Source: JABAYQ01 sp042091225
GTDB taxonomy: Bacteria > Bacteroidota > Bacteroidia > Flavobacteriales > UBA7312
DNA length: 64,000 bases
NCBI GenBank assembly: GCA_042091225.1
Contig: JBELHW010000005.1
Coordinates: 4,474 to 68,473, forward strand
Reading direction: 5' to 3'
Below, piece by piece: positions 26,213 to 34,358 of the stretch. The notes beneath the pieces are model-generated. The model was not told where the DNA came from. It did no database searches and saw nothing but the letters and a program-made list of their open reading frames with translations. The translations under genes and the position numbers were made by a program. Each line of letters begins with the position of its first letter. Position 1 is the first letter of the stretch.

Positions 26213-27328
26213 ATGAAATTATTAAAAATCAGTTTATTATCATTAATTATCATTTTTGCCGCTTGTGGTGAAAAAGAAAGTGATCTTGATAAAAAGAAAA
26301 CAGAGCTTAAATCTTTGAAAGAACAGTTTTCACAATTGAGTTCAAAAATCGAAATTTTACAAGAAGAACTAGCTTCGTTAGATACCACTTCCGATGGAGG
26401 TGTTCCTGTTAGTATCTATGAAGTAGAGCTTAGCACCTTTTTACATTATATAGAGCAGCCAGGAATAGTTTCCTCTAAAGAAAATGTAATGGTAAGTGCT
26501 GAAATGCCTGGCGTAGTAAAACAAATATTAGTTAAAGAAGGATCTTGGGTTGCCAAAGGCCAAGCAATTTTACAACTAGATGCATCTGTACTATCTAGTC
26601 AAGTGGAAGAATTAAAAGCTTCTGTTGAATTATTAAAAACAACTTTTGACAGACAAACAAACCTATGGAATCAAGGAATCGGTTCAGAAATACAATACCT
26701 TCAGTCCAAGAATCAATATTTCTCTATACAAAATAAGCTAGAAGCTGCACAAGCGCAACTAGATAAACTAGAGATTACTGCTCCAATAAATGGAAGGTTA
26801 GATGAAATATTTCTTAACGCAGGCGAATATGCAAATCCTGGAATGCCAATTTTAAGGCTAGTAAATTCTAAAAAATTACAAGTTGAAGCGGACGTTGCTG
26901 AGAGGCATGCCAATAAAATAAATGACAAGGATACTGTCAGTATAAGTTTTAATTCTTTAGGAATAGAACAAAAAGCACCTATATCTTTTATAGGTCAAGT
27001 TATAAATTCTGAAAACCGAACTTTTAAGTTAAAGATTGACATTCAAAACAAAGATGGGTACGTAAAACCTAACGCAGTTGCTTCCTTAAAAATTCAAGAT
27101 TTTTATGCTGACAATGCTGTAAAGCTACCTTCTAAAGTGATTAAAAAAGATATGAGAGGAAACTTTGTTTTTGTAGTAAATGGTGTCAGCGCACAGAAAA
27201 AGTACATCGAAACCGGACTGTCACACAACCAATATACTCATGTTCTTTCAGGAATTGACAAAGGAGATAAGGTAATCATTAACGGATTTAATGGAGTGTC
27301 CAACGGAAGCAAAATTGATATAAAGTAA
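26213..27328 (+). CDS. RND efflux periplasmic adaptor (HlyD/MFP family), lipoprotein
   Basis: Product of 371 aa with a lipobox (FAAC, acylated Cys 18) followed directly by a coiled coil (residues about 24-60). The barrel-sandwich/lipoyl half-motifs are visible (VMVSAEMPGVVKQILVKEGSWVAKGQAILQLD and LDKLEITAPINGRLDEIFLNAGEY). A beta-barrel domain and membrane-proximal domain follow (GDKVIINGFNGVSNG at the end). It bridges the inner-membrane pump and the TolC channel. The extra N-terminal coiled coil ahead of the first lipoyl half-motif is common in Bacteroidota adaptors. Confidence 0.92.
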   Translation: MKLLKISLLSLIIIFAACGEKESDLDKKKTELKSLKEQFSQLSSKIEILQEELASLDTTSDGGVPVSIYEVELSTFLHYIEQPGIVSSKENVMVSAEMPGVVKQILVKEGSWVAKGQAILQLDASVLSSQVEELKASVELLKTTFDRQTNLWNQGIGSEIQYLQSKNQYFSIQNKLEAAQAQLDKLEITAPINGRLDEIFLNAGEYANPGMPILRLVNSKKLQVEADVAERHANKINDKDTVSISFNSLGIEQKAPISFIGQVINSENRTFKLKIDIQNKDGYVKPNAVASLKIQDFYADNAVKLPSKVIKKDMRGNFVFVVNGVSAQKKYIETGLSHNQYTHVLSGIDKGDKVIINGFNGVSNGSKIDIK

Positions 27329-27335
27329 AACCCAT

Positions 27336-30300
27336 ATGGCTAATCGAAGTTTTAAATTAACAAACTTGTCTTTGAAAAATAAGACAACTATATTTATTTT
27401 AACTTTTCTTCTTACAATTTTTGGACTAGTTTCTTACAAGTCCATGCCTAAGTCTTTGTATCCTGATATTGTCATGCCGACAATTATGGTTCAAACTGTA
27501 TACCCTGGAAATTCTCCAGCAGATATTGAAAATTTAATTACAAGACCAATTGAAAAAGAGTTAAAATCGATTAAAGGAATCAAAAAACTTACTTCTTCTT
27601 CTTTACAAGATAATTCTTCTATAATTGTCGAATTTAACACAGATATAGAGCTAAAAACTGCCTTACAAGATGTAAAAGACGGAGTAGATAAGGCAAAAGG
27701 AGATTTACCTTCAGATTTAGATTTAGATCCTATAGTAATGGATATAGATTTTTCTGAATTCCCAATTCTTAATATCAATCTATCTGGTGATTTTAGTTTA
27801 GATGAACTTAAAGTATACGCCGAATACCTTCAGGATGAAATAGAAACATTTGGAGAAATTTCTAAAGTAGAAATTACTGGATTATTAAATAAAGAAGTTT
27901 TAATTGAAGCCGATCTGCATTTGATGGAAAGTAGTAAGATTAGCTTTCGAGATATTGAAGACGCTGTCCGATTTGAAAATATATCTATTGCTGCTGGTGA
28001 TGTTTTGATAAGCGATTTGAGAAGAACAGTCCGAACTAGTGCAGAATTTAAATCTGCTAAAGAGATTGGCAACATCATTGTTAAGCACGAAAATGGAAAC
28101 ATAGTTTACCTAAAAGATATTGCTAAGGTTACTAACGGCTACGAAGAAAGAGAAAGCTTTGCTAGGCTAGATTCTGACCCTGTAGTGTCGTTGAATGTAG
28201 TAAAGAAAGCAGGTCAAAATTTATTAGTCGCTACTGATAAAATAATGGCTCTTCTTGCTCAATCAAAATCATCTAATCAGATACCAAAAAACTTAAATAT
28301 TTCTATTACAAACGATCAGTCGGAGCAGACTAGAGATCAGTTAAGTAACTTAGAAAACAGTATTATTTTCGGAGTTATATTAGTTGTTCTTACATTGTTA
28401 TTCTTCTTAGGGCTCCGAAACGCTTTATTTGTTGGACTAGCGATTCCACTGTCTATGTTTATCAGTTTTGTTGTTTTTGGTGGTATGGGTACCACAATGA
28501 ATATGGTAGTTTTATTTGCATTAATTCTAGCTTTAGGAATGCTCGTAGATAACGCTATTGTTGTTATTGAAAATATTGACAGACTATTTAATAAAGAAGG
28601 ATTATCTAGAATGGAAGCAGCAAAAAAAGGAGTTGGAGAAATAGCTATCCCTATTATATCTTCTACTGCAACTACATTAGCAGCTTTTTTTCCTTTACTT
28701 TTTTGGGATGACTTAATGGGCGAGTTTATGGGTTATATTCCAATGACTCTTATCATTGTTTTGGGTTCGTCTTTATTTGTAGCCCTTGTTATTAATCCAG
28801 TTTTTGCAGCTACATTTATACAAAAGGAAACAAGATTAAAACCACAAAAAAAGAAAATTCAGAAAACAGCTATTGTTTTAGCAGTATTATCTGTTTTCTT
28901 GTATATAATTGGAAGTAAGCTTTTAGGATCTTTGGCACTGGTTTTTAGTTTACTTTCTTTAGTTAATGGGTTTTATTTTACCCCTTGGTCTTATTGGTTT
29001 CAAGATGTATTATTAGTTCGATTAGAGAAAAAGTATTCTTCTATTTTAAACTGGGCTTTTAACGGAAGACAACCAATTAAACTATTAGCAGGTACATTTG
29101 GATTACTTATTTTTTCAATTGTATTTTTTGCATTAATGAAGCCAAATGTTGAGTTTTTCCCTGTTAATGAACCAAAATACATTAACGTATTTTTGGAGCT
29201 TCCTACTGGAACCGATGTAAATTATACCGATTCAGTTTCTAAATTAGTAGAGAAAAAAATAGAAAATATTTTAGAGCCTTATCAATCGGCCGTATCTTCA
29301 GTATTAACAAATGTAGGTTCCGGTACTGCTGATCCCAATGAAATGGGAGGAAGCATGGGGATTACTCCTAATAAAGCTAGGATTACAATAAATTTTCTAG
29401 AGTATCGCTTCAGAAACGGAGTTGTAACAGGTGACGTAATGAAAGAATTGTCTGCTAACCTTTCAGGCATGCCAGGAGTAGAAGTTACTGTTGATAAAAA
29501 TAGAGATGGACCTCCAATGGGTAGGCCAATAAATATTGAAATTTCAGGGGAAGATTTTGATCAACTACTTGCTATTTCTGAAGAGGTTCAGAATATTATC
29601 GATAATGAAAAAATTGATGGAATAGAAGGGCTAAAAGTAGACTTAGAGCTAAATAAAGCTGAGTTACTGGTAAATATTGATAGAGATATGACCAGAAGAA
29701 TGGGAGTCTCTACATCTCAAGTGGGCGCTACTATTCGTACAGCATTATTCGGAAAAGAGCTTTCTAAATTTAAAGACGGAGAAGATGAATATCCTATTGT
29801 ACTTCGACTTGCAGATAAATACAGATACAACGTATCTTCTCTTATGAATCAGAGAATTACTTTTAGAAGCCAATCAAGCGGAAAAATAATGCAAATTCCT
29901 GTTTCTGCAGTAGCAGATTATAGCTATAATAACACTTATGGTTCGGTAAACAGAAAAGATTTAAAACGACAAGTGACTATTTACTCTAATGTTGTTGAAG
30001 GATATAATGAGTCAATAATAAATAGTCAAATTAAAAAAGTTTTAGAAAATTATAATTTACCCGCAGGATATAATTTACAATTTACAGGCAAACAGCAAGA
30101 ACAAGAACAATCTCAGGCATTTTTGTCAAAAGCATTAATGATTGCAATAGCTTTAATTACTATTATTTTAGTATCCCAGTTTAACTCTGTGTTCAAGCCA
30201 ATTATAATTATAATGACAGTTTTGTTTAGCACTATTGGAGTCTTTTTAGGCTTAGCAATATTCAATATGGACTTTGTTATAATTATGACTGGTATTGGTA

Positions 30301-30719
30301 TTGTTTCTTTAGCTGGTATAGTTGTAAACAATGCTATTGTTTTAATCGACTATATCGATTTATTAAAGTCGAGAAAACGCATCGAATTAGGACTAGAAGA
30401 AAACGTGACACTCGATAGAAAAGATGCTATAGAATGTATTAAAAAAGGTGGTGAGAAAAGATTGCGACCAGTACTATTAACTGCTATTACTACTGTATTA
30501 GGTCTTTTTCCTTTAGCTACAGGAATGAATATTAATTTTTCAAAGCTTTTAACTGAACTTAATCCCGAAATATTTTTTGGTGGGGATAATGCATTATTTT
30601 GGGGTCCAATGGCGTGGACAGTTATTTTTGGATTAACCTTCGCTACTTTTCTTACATTAGTTATTGTTCCTGTCATGTATCTATTGTCCGATAAGTTGAG
30701 TAATAAATTAAAGTTTTAA
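27336..30719 (+). CDS. AcrB-type RND efflux permease
   Basis: Product of 1127 aa, HAE1/AcrB family, proton-driven export of drugs or other amphiphiles across both membranes with the adaptor and TolC. TM1 is followed by the porter domain (PGNSPADIENLITRPIEKELKSIKGI). TM4 carries the proton-relay Asp in ALGMLVDNAIVVIENIDR (near residue 407). The second half repeats the fold and has the matching GIVVNNAIVLIDYID. It is about 75 residues longer than AcrB because of a hydrophobic insertion between TM6 and TM7 (about residues 505-560, two extra membrane-like stretches). Substrate is not deducible; the TetR gene suggests an inducible detoxification pump. Confidence 0.93.
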   Translation: MANRSFKLTNLSLKNKTTIFILTFLLTIFGLVSYKSMPKSLYPDIVMPTIMVQTVYPGNSPADIENLITRPIEKELKSIKGIKKLTSSSLQDNSSIIVEFNTDIELKTALQDVKDGVDKAKGDLPSDLDLDPIVMDIDFSEFPILNINLSGDFSLDELKVYAEYLQDEIETFGEISKVEITGLLNKEVLIEADLHLMESSKISFRDIEDAVRFENISIAAGDVLISDLRRTVRTSAEFKSAKEIGNIIVKHENGNIVYLKDIAKVTNGYEERESFARLDSDPVVSLNVVKKAGQNLLVATDKIMALLAQSKSSNQIPKNLNISITNDQSEQTRDQLSNLENSIIFGVILVVLTLLFFLGLRNALFVGLAIPLSMFISFVVFGGMGTTMNMVVLFALILALGMLVDNAIVVIENIDRLFNKEGLSRMEAAKKGVGEIAIPIISSTATTLAAFFPLLFWDDLMGEFMGYIPMTLIIVLGSSLFVALVINPVFAATFIQKETRLKPQKKKIQKTAIVLAVLSVFLYIIGSKLLGSLALVFSLLSLVNGFYFTPWSYWFQDVLLVRLEKKYSSILNWAFNGRQPIKLLAGTFGLLIFSIVFFALMKPNVEFFPVNEPKYINVFLELPTGTDVNYTDSVSKLVEKKIENILEPYQSAVSSVLTNVGSGTADPNEMGGSMGITPNKARITINFLEYRFRNGVVTGDVMKELSANLSGMPGVEVTVDKNRDGPPMGRPINIEISGEDFDQLLAISEEVQNIIDNEKIDGIEGLKVDLELNKAELLVNIDRDMTRRMGVSTSQVGATIRTALFGKELSKFKDGEDEYPIVLRLADKYRYNVSSLMNQRITFRSQSSGKIMQIPVSAVADYSYNNTYGSVNRKDLKRQVTIYSNVVEGYNESIINSQIKKVLENYNLPAGYNLQFTGKQQEQEQSQAFLSKALMIAIALITIILVSQFNSVFKPIIIIMTVLFSTIGVFLGLAIFNMDFVIIMTGIGIVSLAGIVVNNAIVLIDYIDLLKSRKRIELGLEENVTLDRKDAIECIKKGGEKRLRPVLLTAITTVLGLFPLATGMNINFSKLLTELNPEIFFGGDNALFWGPMAWTVIFGLTFATFLTLVIVPVMYLLSDKLSNKLKF

Positions 30720-30762
30720 TAACTATTGAAATACCTGTATTAATTTAATGATAGCATTTTGT

Positions 30763-30770
30763 TATATTTG
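30763..30770 (+). promoter_or_regulatory. Possible -7 box of the dxs promoter
   Basis: TATATTTG matches TAnnTTTG and lies 27 bases ahead of the dxs ATG in the 77-base gap after the efflux operon. No TTG stands at the usual -33 distance, so support is partial. Confidence 0.4.
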
Positions 30771-30796
30771 TACTGCTATATCGAAACAAGCTCATA

Positions 30797-32719
30797 ATGG
30801 GTAAAAACAACCATTTACTAAGTAAAATTGATCTTCCACAAGATCTAAAAAAATTAAAAAAATCTCAATTACCACAAGTGTGCGATGAATTGAGGCAGTT
30901 TATTGTAGAAATAGTTTCTCAAAAGGGAGGTCATTTCGGCGCTAGTCTTGGTGTTGTAGAACTCAGCGTAGCTTTACATTACGTTTATAATACTCCTTAC
31001 GACCAATTGGTCTGGGATGTTGGCCATCAAGCTTACGGGCACAAAATCCTTACCGGTAGAAAAGATGTTTTTCATACTAACAGAATTTATAATGGAATAA
31101 GTGGTTTTCCTAAAAGAACTGAAAGTGAATACGATACCTTTGGAGTAGGACATTCCTCAACCTCTATTTCTGGAGCATTAGGAATGGCTGTCGCATCCAA
31201 ATATAAAGGGGAAACAGAAAAGCAACATATCGCTGTTATAGGAGATGGTGCAATGACTGCAGGTTTAGCCTTTGAAGGACTTAATCACGCCGGAATTGAA
31301 AACTCTAACATACTTGTCATTTTAAATGATAATTGTATGTCAATTGACCCTAATGTAGGGGCATTAAAAGAATATTTGACTGATATTGCAACTTCACATA
31401 CTTACAATAAAGTAAAGGATGAGGTTTGGAATTTATTAGGTAAAGTCAGTAAGTTTGGGCCAAACGCTCAATCTATTGCTGCTAAAATAGAAAATGCTGT
31501 AAAGTCTGCATTACTAAAACAAAGCAATTATTTTGAGTCTTTGAACTTTAGATATTTTGGTCCGGTTGACGGCCACGATGTAAAACATCTTGCTAGTGTG
31601 TTAAACGATTTGAAAGATATTCCTGGCCCTAAAATTCTTCATTGTATTACAAAGAAAGGAAAAGGCTATGAACCTGCTGAAAAAGGAAGCCCAACGAAGT
31701 GGCATGCTCCAGGCTTATTCGATAAATCGACTGGCGAAACAATCCAGTCCGATTCTACTCCAAAGCCTCCTAAATACCAAGATGTTTTCGGGAAAACAAT
31801 TATCGAACTTGCCAAAGAAAACGATAAAATAATGGGCATTACTCCAGCAATGCCAACGGGTTGTTCTTTAGGGATGATGATGCAAGAAATGCCAGAAAGA
31901 GCGTTTGATGTAGGTATTGCAGAACAACATGCTGTAACTTTCTCTGCAGGTCTTGCTACTCAAGGGTTAGTGCCATTTTGTAATATTTATTCTTCGTTTA
32001 TGCAAAGAGCATACGATCAGGTTATTCATGATGTAGCTATTCAGAATTTAAATGTTGTTTTTTGCTTGGATAGAGGCGGATTAGTAGGAGCAGACGGACC
32101 CACCCATCACGGAGTATATGATTTAGCTTTTTTTAGGTTTATACCAAATATGATTGTTTCTGCTCCTATGGATGAAAAGGAACTAAGAAACCTAATGTAC
32201 ACAGCTCAATTACCAGATAAAGGGCCTTTTTCTATTCGATACCCTAGAGGAAATGGTTGTTTTATAGATTGGAAATCGCCTTTACAAGAAATTGAAATTG
32301 GTACTGGTAGAACCATTAAAGAAGGTCAGGATGTAGCTGTACTAACTATTGGCCACCCTGGTAACTTTGCGGTCGATGCAGCTAGCGAACTCGAAAAAGA
32401 TGGGTATAATGTAGGGATTTACGACATGCGATTTGTAAAACCTTTAGACAATAATTTATTAGACAAAGTATTTAATAATTACGATAAAGTAATTACGGTA
32501 GAAGATGGCTGTATTCAAGGAGGGTTCGGTTCGGCTGTATTGGAATATATGGTTGATAATAACCATAGTGCTCAAGTTATTCGTTTAGGGGTGCCAGATA
32601 AGTATATAGAGCATGGTACTCAAGCCGAACTTTGGAGAGAATGCAACTACGATAAGCAAGCAATTATAGACACCGTACATAAAATAGTAGGAGTCAAAAA
32701 AGTAGCTACTTCAGCATAA
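30797..32719 (+). CDS. dxs: 1-deoxy-D-xylulose-5-phosphate synthase
   Basis: Product of 640 aa, thiamine-diphosphate enzyme joining pyruvate and glyceraldehyde 3-phosphate in the first step of the MEP isoprenoid pathway. Seen in order: HFGASLGVVELSVALHYVYNTP with the substrate His, DVGHQAYGHKILTGR, GFPKRTESEYDTFGVGHSSTSIS, the ThDP/Mg motif GDGAMTAGLAFEGLNHAG...NDN, then the pyrimidine domain EQHAVTFSAGLATQGL and DRGGLVGADGPTHHGVYD, and a C-terminal transketolase domain. Length is normal. Its product feeds menaquinone side chains, undecaprenol and the carotenoids needed for retinal. It appears monocistronic: a gap with a candidate promoter lies before it and a terminator after it. Confidence 0.97.
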   Translation: MGKNNHLLSKIDLPQDLKKLKKSQLPQVCDELRQFIVEIVSQKGGHFGASLGVVELSVALHYVYNTPYDQLVWDVGHQAYGHKILTGRKDVFHTNRIYNGISGFPKRTESEYDTFGVGHSSTSISGALGMAVASKYKGETEKQHIAVIGDGAMTAGLAFEGLNHAGIENSNILVILNDNCMSIDPNVGALKEYLTDIATSHTYNKVKDEVWNLLGKVSKFGPNAQSIAAKIENAVKSALLKQSNYFESLNFRYFGPVDGHDVKHLASVLNDLKDIPGPKILHCITKKGKGYEPAEKGSPTKWHAPGLFDKSTGETIQSDSTPKPPKYQDVFGKTIIELAKENDKIMGITPAMPTGCSLGMMMQEMPERAFDVGIAEQHAVTFSAGLATQGLVPFCNIYSSFMQRAYDQVIHDVAIQNLNVVFCLDRGGLVGADGPTHHGVYDLAFFRFIPNMIVSAPMDEKELRNLMYTAQLPDKGPFSIRYPRGNGCFIDWKSPLQEIEIGTGRTIKEGQDVAVLTIGHPGNFAVDAASELEKDGYNVGIYDMRFVKPLDNNLLDKVFNNYDKVITVEDGCIQGGFGSAVLEYMVDNNHSAQVIRLGVPDKYIEHGTQAELWRECNYDKQAIIDTVHKIVGVKKVATSA

Positions 32720-32748
32720 AAAAAAGCTTTCAATTTGAAGGCTTTTTT
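32718..32748. terminator. Bidirectional terminator between dxs and the convergent membrane-protein gene
   Basis: Stem AAAAAGCTTTCAA with TTGAAGGCTTTTT (one G-U pair), loop of a few bases, A-run on the left and T-run on the right, so it can stop transcription from either side. The right arm TTGAAGGCTTTTTT occurs again at 32750-32763, 15 bases downstream, as a partial tandem duplication. Confidence 0.82.
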
Positions 32749-32764
32749 ATTGAAGGCTTTTTTG

Positions 32765-33214
32765 TTATTCTTCATCTTTAACTATTCTTTTATTTTTTGT
32801 TAGAAGATAATAAACTCCACTTATTGTATAAGCTAGTATTAATGACTGCCATAAATATTTCATAAATTCTGATTTATATAAAACTTCATTAGAGCTAAAG
32901 TGGACTAAATACATTTGTCCAACAATTAAGAAATAAGAAATACATAAACCTAAATTGATAATTAGCATTGGTCTATTTATTTTAACAGGTGTAAATTCTT
33001 TTCTCCGAGCTAACTCTATTTTTCGAGTAAAAGCAAGAAGAAAAGCAAGACCACCTCCTTGAATCAATGAAAACAATGCCTTAGTTAAAACTTCATTTTT
33101 ACACATAAAACTCTTAGTTTCAAAATCAAGTAAACTAATTGTACCCGCGAAAAATATCATAGAACAAGCTAAGCCATGAAGTATGATGTACTTGAACATT
33201 TTTCTTTGTCTCAT
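32765..33214 (-). CDS. Small integral membrane protein, unknown function
   Basis: Product of 149 aa with four predicted membrane segments (FKYIILHGLACSMIFFAGTISL, KALFSLIQGGGLAFLLAF, MLIINLGLCISYFLIVGQ, SLILAYTISGVYYLL) and a charged C-terminus. I do not recognise a family. It is 12 bases behind the broken lipoprotein gene on the same strand and ends at the bidirectional terminator, so it was probably its operon partner. Confidence 0.65.
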   Translation of the reverse strand: MRQRKMFKYIILHGLACSMIFFAGTISLLDFETKSFMCKNEVLTKALFSLIQGGGLAFLLAFTRKIELARRKEFTPVKINRPMLIINLGLCISYFLIVGQMYLVHFSSNEVLYKSEFMKYLWQSLILAYTISGVYYLLTKNKRIVKDEE

Positions 33215-33226
33215 AGGTTTGTTTTT

Positions 33227-33986
33227 TTATTGGATACAGCCACTTGAGCTACCCCATCCTGTTTCTCCTCCTTTTATTAAAGAAGCTGTTACCGCACTGT
33301 AAACAGTAGCAGGGATAACCCCTAATGGCCCAACTATTGGCACAAAAATTCCGGCAACAGCCCAACCTACCATTCCTAAACCTGCACCAAGACCATCAGC
33401 CCTTATTATTTCTTTGTGTGACCCAGAAACAGCTCCTGGAACAATATCAATATTATTATCGCTTAAGAACTGGTCTCCATTACCAAGCCCTCCTAATTCT
33501 TCTGGCAACCAAAATTGTGAAGAGTAACGTATTGTTTCTAAAATTCCAAGCAATACATGTCTGTCATCTCCATCAACATTTGATTTTATAAGATAGTTGG
33601 TTTAATTCTCTGTCAAATACGTCATAATGACTTAACTCATCTACCAAACGGTTTAACTCATGAAAGTAAATTACATTTGAAATTGATAAATAGGTTGAAA
33701 TGGTTTGAAAATCTTCCATACTCGATTTGCTGCATAATTTATCAAAAATATCTTCTTTTTGTTGAATAGTGAGTTCTAAATCTAATTTTAATAACACTTC
33801 TTTTACTGATAATTCTTGATTTTCATAATGAAGGGCAATTGCTTCTTCTAAATATTGATTGTGTAATTTTCCTAATTCTGCAGCTCTAAAACCTGTAATA
33901 GTATTTTCAGGTTTCTCACAACTAGATAAAGTAACTGCTATTCCTACTAAGGCAAGGAATAAACTTCCGTAAATAAAATTTTTCAT
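33227..33986 (-). pseudogene. Lipoprotein gene split by a single-base frameshift
   Basis: The first part (33986 down to about 33587) starts with a lipobox signal (TLSSC, Cys 23) and has AAELGKLHNQYLEEAI, the opening of a Bacteroidota lipoprotein family I recall only by pattern. It stops at 33573 after KIKC. Another frame, open across the join, reads SNVDGDDRHVLLGILETIRYSSQFWLPEELGG, and continues into the Gly-rich tail (ADGLGAGLGMVGWAVAG, VYSAVTASLIKGG) to 33227. Removing one A from the AAAA on the minus strand (33584-33587) fuses both into a roughly 250-residue protein. A separate small gene starting at a TTG (33553) is less likely because homology-like sequence continues upstream of it. This could be a true mutation or a homopolymer base-calling error. 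Function unknown. Confidence 0.72.
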
Positions 33987-34044
33987 GATTTTATAAGTTT
34001 AGTTAATTAAATTTATACAAATTAGTATAATTTAGTTAGCACGA

Positions 34045-34066
34045 ACAACCGCATATATGCGGTTGT
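34045..34066. promoter_or_regulatory. Perfect 22-bp palindrome between divergent genes, candidate operator
   Basis: Each half reads ACAACCGCATA and its exact complement, centred at 34055/34056. It lies 44 bases before the XRE-like gene and 59 before the divergent lipoprotein gene. It is unusually GC-rich for its surroundings. There is no T-run on either side, so it is not a typical terminator. Binding by the adjacent HTH protein is inference. Confidence 0.55.
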
Positions 34067-34109
34067 GGGTATGATAAAATAGTGTTCTTTTTATTTTAAA
34101 TGAATAGTC

Positions 34110-34358
34110 ATGAAAAAACCATTTATAGAAATAGGCTTAACCCTAAAGAACATACGCTTATTAGCTGGATATAAAAGTTATGCTGATTTTGCTTGGGATA
34201 ACCAATTAGACAAAACTCAATATTGGCGCATGGAAAACGGTACTAACTTTACTTTAGCATCTTTAAATAAAGTGTTACAAATACATCAATTATCTTTTGT
34301 AGAATTTTTTGAAATGGCAGAGAAAGGCAAAGCTATTTCAACTCAAAAGTTTCCATAA
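34110..34358 (+). CDS. Small XRE-type helix-turn-helix protein
   Basis: Product of 82 aa, almost entirely a five-helix HTH domain: IGLTLKNIRLLAGYKSYADFAWDNQLDKTQYWRMENGTNFTLASLNKVLQIHQLSFVEFF. The Q-x-R-x-E-NG element (QYWRMENG) is typical of the recognition-helix region of XRE proteins. There is no effector or protease domain. It is transcribed away from the broken lipoprotein gene across a perfect palindrome, suggesting local regulation. Its last 26 bases overlap the convergent accC 3' end. Confidence 0.8.
   Translation: MKKPFIEIGLTLKNIRLLAGYKSYADFAWDNQLDKTQYWRMENGTNFTLASLNKVLQIHQLSFVEFFEMAEKGKAISTQKFP

Noticed and set aside
33227..33553. Independent 108-residue gene starting at TTG 33553
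   Set aside because: The same frame continues upstream with family-like sequence and joins the lipoprotein gene if one base is removed, so it is better read as the 3' part of a frameshifted gene.
34045..34066. Palindrome interpreted as an intrinsic terminator
   Set aside because: It has no T-run on either strand and lies between divergent genes where no transcript should end.
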